Below, piece by piece: positions 63,121-64,000 of a stretch of DNA of 64,000 bases. How positions within the stretch are numbered: the stretch's first letter is position 1; the number at the start of each line of letters is the position of its first letter. A program made the translations under genes and the position numbers. The notes beneath the pieces are model-generated. The model saw only the letters and a list, made by a program, of their open reading frames with translations. It was not told the origin of the DNA and searched no databases. Source of the stretch: JAABQG01 sp963726365 (GTDB taxonomy: Bacteria > Pseudomonadota > Gammaproteobacteria > Burkholderiales > Burkholderiaceae_C); assembly GCA_963726365.1 (NCBI GenBank), contig CAVSCI010000009.1, forward strand, positions 124,001 to 188,000. The letters are read 5' to 3'.

Positions 63121-64000
63121 TTGAAAATCATTTTTGCCGGCACGCCCGAGTTCGCCAGCGTCGCGCTTGAGCGACTGCATGCAGCAGGGTTTGACATCGC
63201 ACTGGTTTTGACCCAGCCCGACCGTCCGGCCGGGCGTGGCATGAAACTGCACGCATCGCCGGTGAAGCAGTTCGCGTTGGCGCACCACATCCCGTTGGCC
63301 CAGCCGCGCAGCCTGCGCCTGGACGGCAAGTATCCCGACGATGCGGCTGCGGCGCGCGAGGCCATCCTGGCCGCCGGTGCCGATGCCATGGTGGTCGCCG
63401 CCTACGGGCTGATCCTGCCGCAGTGGGTGCTGGATATTCCAACCTTCGGTTGTTTCAATATCCACGCCTCGCTGCTGCCGCGCTGGCGCGGCGCGGCGCC
63501 GATCCACCGCGCCATCGAAGCGGGCGACACCGAGACCGGCGTCACCATCATGCAGATGGATGCCGGGCTCGACACCGGCGACATGCTTTTCATGCACAGC
63601 GTGCCCATCACCGGTGGCGACACCACGGCCACGCTGCACGACCGGCTGGCCGATCTGGGGGGCAAGTTGATGGTGCTGGCCCTGAACCAGGCCGCCGCCG
63701 GGCATGCTGAAGCCCGTCCGGCAGCCTGCAGAGGGGGTGACCTATGCGCACAAGATCGAAAAGGCCGAAAGCGCCGTGGACTGGGCACAGCCGGCCGGGA
63801 CGATCGAGCGACGCATCCGCGCGTTCGACCCCTTTCCGGGGGCCAGCAGCGTGCTGAACGGCGAAACCGTGAAGCTCTGGCGATCCCACATCGATAGCAT
63901 GAAAAGACCAACCGACGCTGGGAATGGTCAGGTTTTGTCTGCAGATGCCGATGGCGTGCGGGTTGTGTGCGGCGACGGTGTGCTGTGCGTCACCGAGCTG
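63121..64000 (+). CDS. fmt: Methionyl-tRNA formyltransferase (partial, frameshifted)
   Basis: Fmt adds the formyl group to initiator Met-tRNA. It starts at TTG 63121 (MKIIFAGTPEFASVALERLH) and has PDRPAGRGMKLHASPVKQFA, the catalytic NIHASLLPRWRGAAPIHRAI and DTGVTIMQMDAGLDTGDMLF-like segments. At the GGG at 63700-63702 one G is extra; without it the frame continues MLKPVRQPAEGVTYAHKIEK, ASSVLNGETVKLWRSHIDSM to the window end. A dispersed repeat copy lies in the C-terminal part. The 3' end is cut off at 64000. Confidence 0.93.
63892..63927 (-). repeat. Dispersed CCAGCGTCA repeat, copy 8 (inside fmt)
   Basis: On the minus strand it reads CCATTCCCAGCGTCGGTTGG then TCTTTTCATGCTATCG. It falls inside fmt coding sequence and keeps the frame open (MKRPTDAGNG on the coding strand). 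Confidence 0.65.

Overview
The window is GC-rich, densely coded DNA from a betaproteobacterium of the order Burkholderiales, most likely family Comamonadaceae (relatives of Polaromonas, Rhodoferax, Variovorax or Acidovorax). This rests on the protein families present (PhaM, DUF3567, DUF1631, DUF2946, a 330-residue RpoA, OxyR beside RecG) and on gene order. It looks chromosomal. No rRNA, CRISPR array, insertion sequence, phage or plasmid gene was found.

Layout. 1-7.4 kb: a cut-off branched-chain amino-acid-type ABC binding protein, DUF3567, DUF3108 coupled to an IclR regulator, a divergent fumarylacetoacetate hydrolase family gene, MarC, a VOC protein, DksA/TraR and an enoyl-CoA hydratase. 7.4-14.8 kb: a glutathione transferase, a copper block (DUF2946, PCu(A)C chaperone, DUF2946), a Crp/Fnr regulator, PhaM coupled to a FIST sensor, a plsC remnant and a zinc-ribbon membrane protein. 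14.8-26.4 kb: queA-tgt, recG-oxyR, Dyp peroxidase, ubiA, proC and glpK-glpD. 26.4-35.5 kb: the spc and alpha ribosomal operons (rplN to rplQ with secY and rpoA), opened by a clear sigma-70 promoter and closed by initiator tRNA-fMet and a terminator. 35.7-43.4 kb: a surface-antigen-like protein, tRNA-Arg(CCG), a yqjD-yqjE-yqjK trio, a cytochrome c5, a hydrolase, lemA with two TPM genes and a cNMP-binding protein. 43.4-47.7 kb: two PglL-like O-oligosaccharyltransferases downstream of a type IV pilin that has a sigma-54-type promoter. 47.7-53.7 kb: an Lrp regulator divergent from a fused indolepyruvate ferredoxin oxidoreductase, then a cobalt-type nitrile hydratase operon. 53.9-64 kb: yajC-secD-secF, DUF1631, dprA, a LysM protein, def and a cut-off fmt.

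Two window-wide signals matter. First, at least nine genes, several of them essential (secY, secD, fmt), carry single-base frameshifts, nearly all one extra base in a short run. The reading frames on each side are intact and conserved, so these look like consensus errors. Without correction they create false gene fragments and a false SecD-SecF fusion. Second, a dispersed short repeat with the core CCCAGCGTCA..TGGTCAT..GCTAT occurs about nine times. Several copies sit at gene ends, where they supply stop codons, the N-terminus of a secreted protein, or internal codons of ubiA and fmt.

Functionally the region joins core protein synthesis and export (ribosome, SecY, YajC-SecDF, Def-Fmt, tRNA modification) with accessory traits: copper handling, pilin glycosylation, polyhydroxybutyrate granule control, peroxide response, glycerol use, and nitrile and arylpyruvate metabolism.
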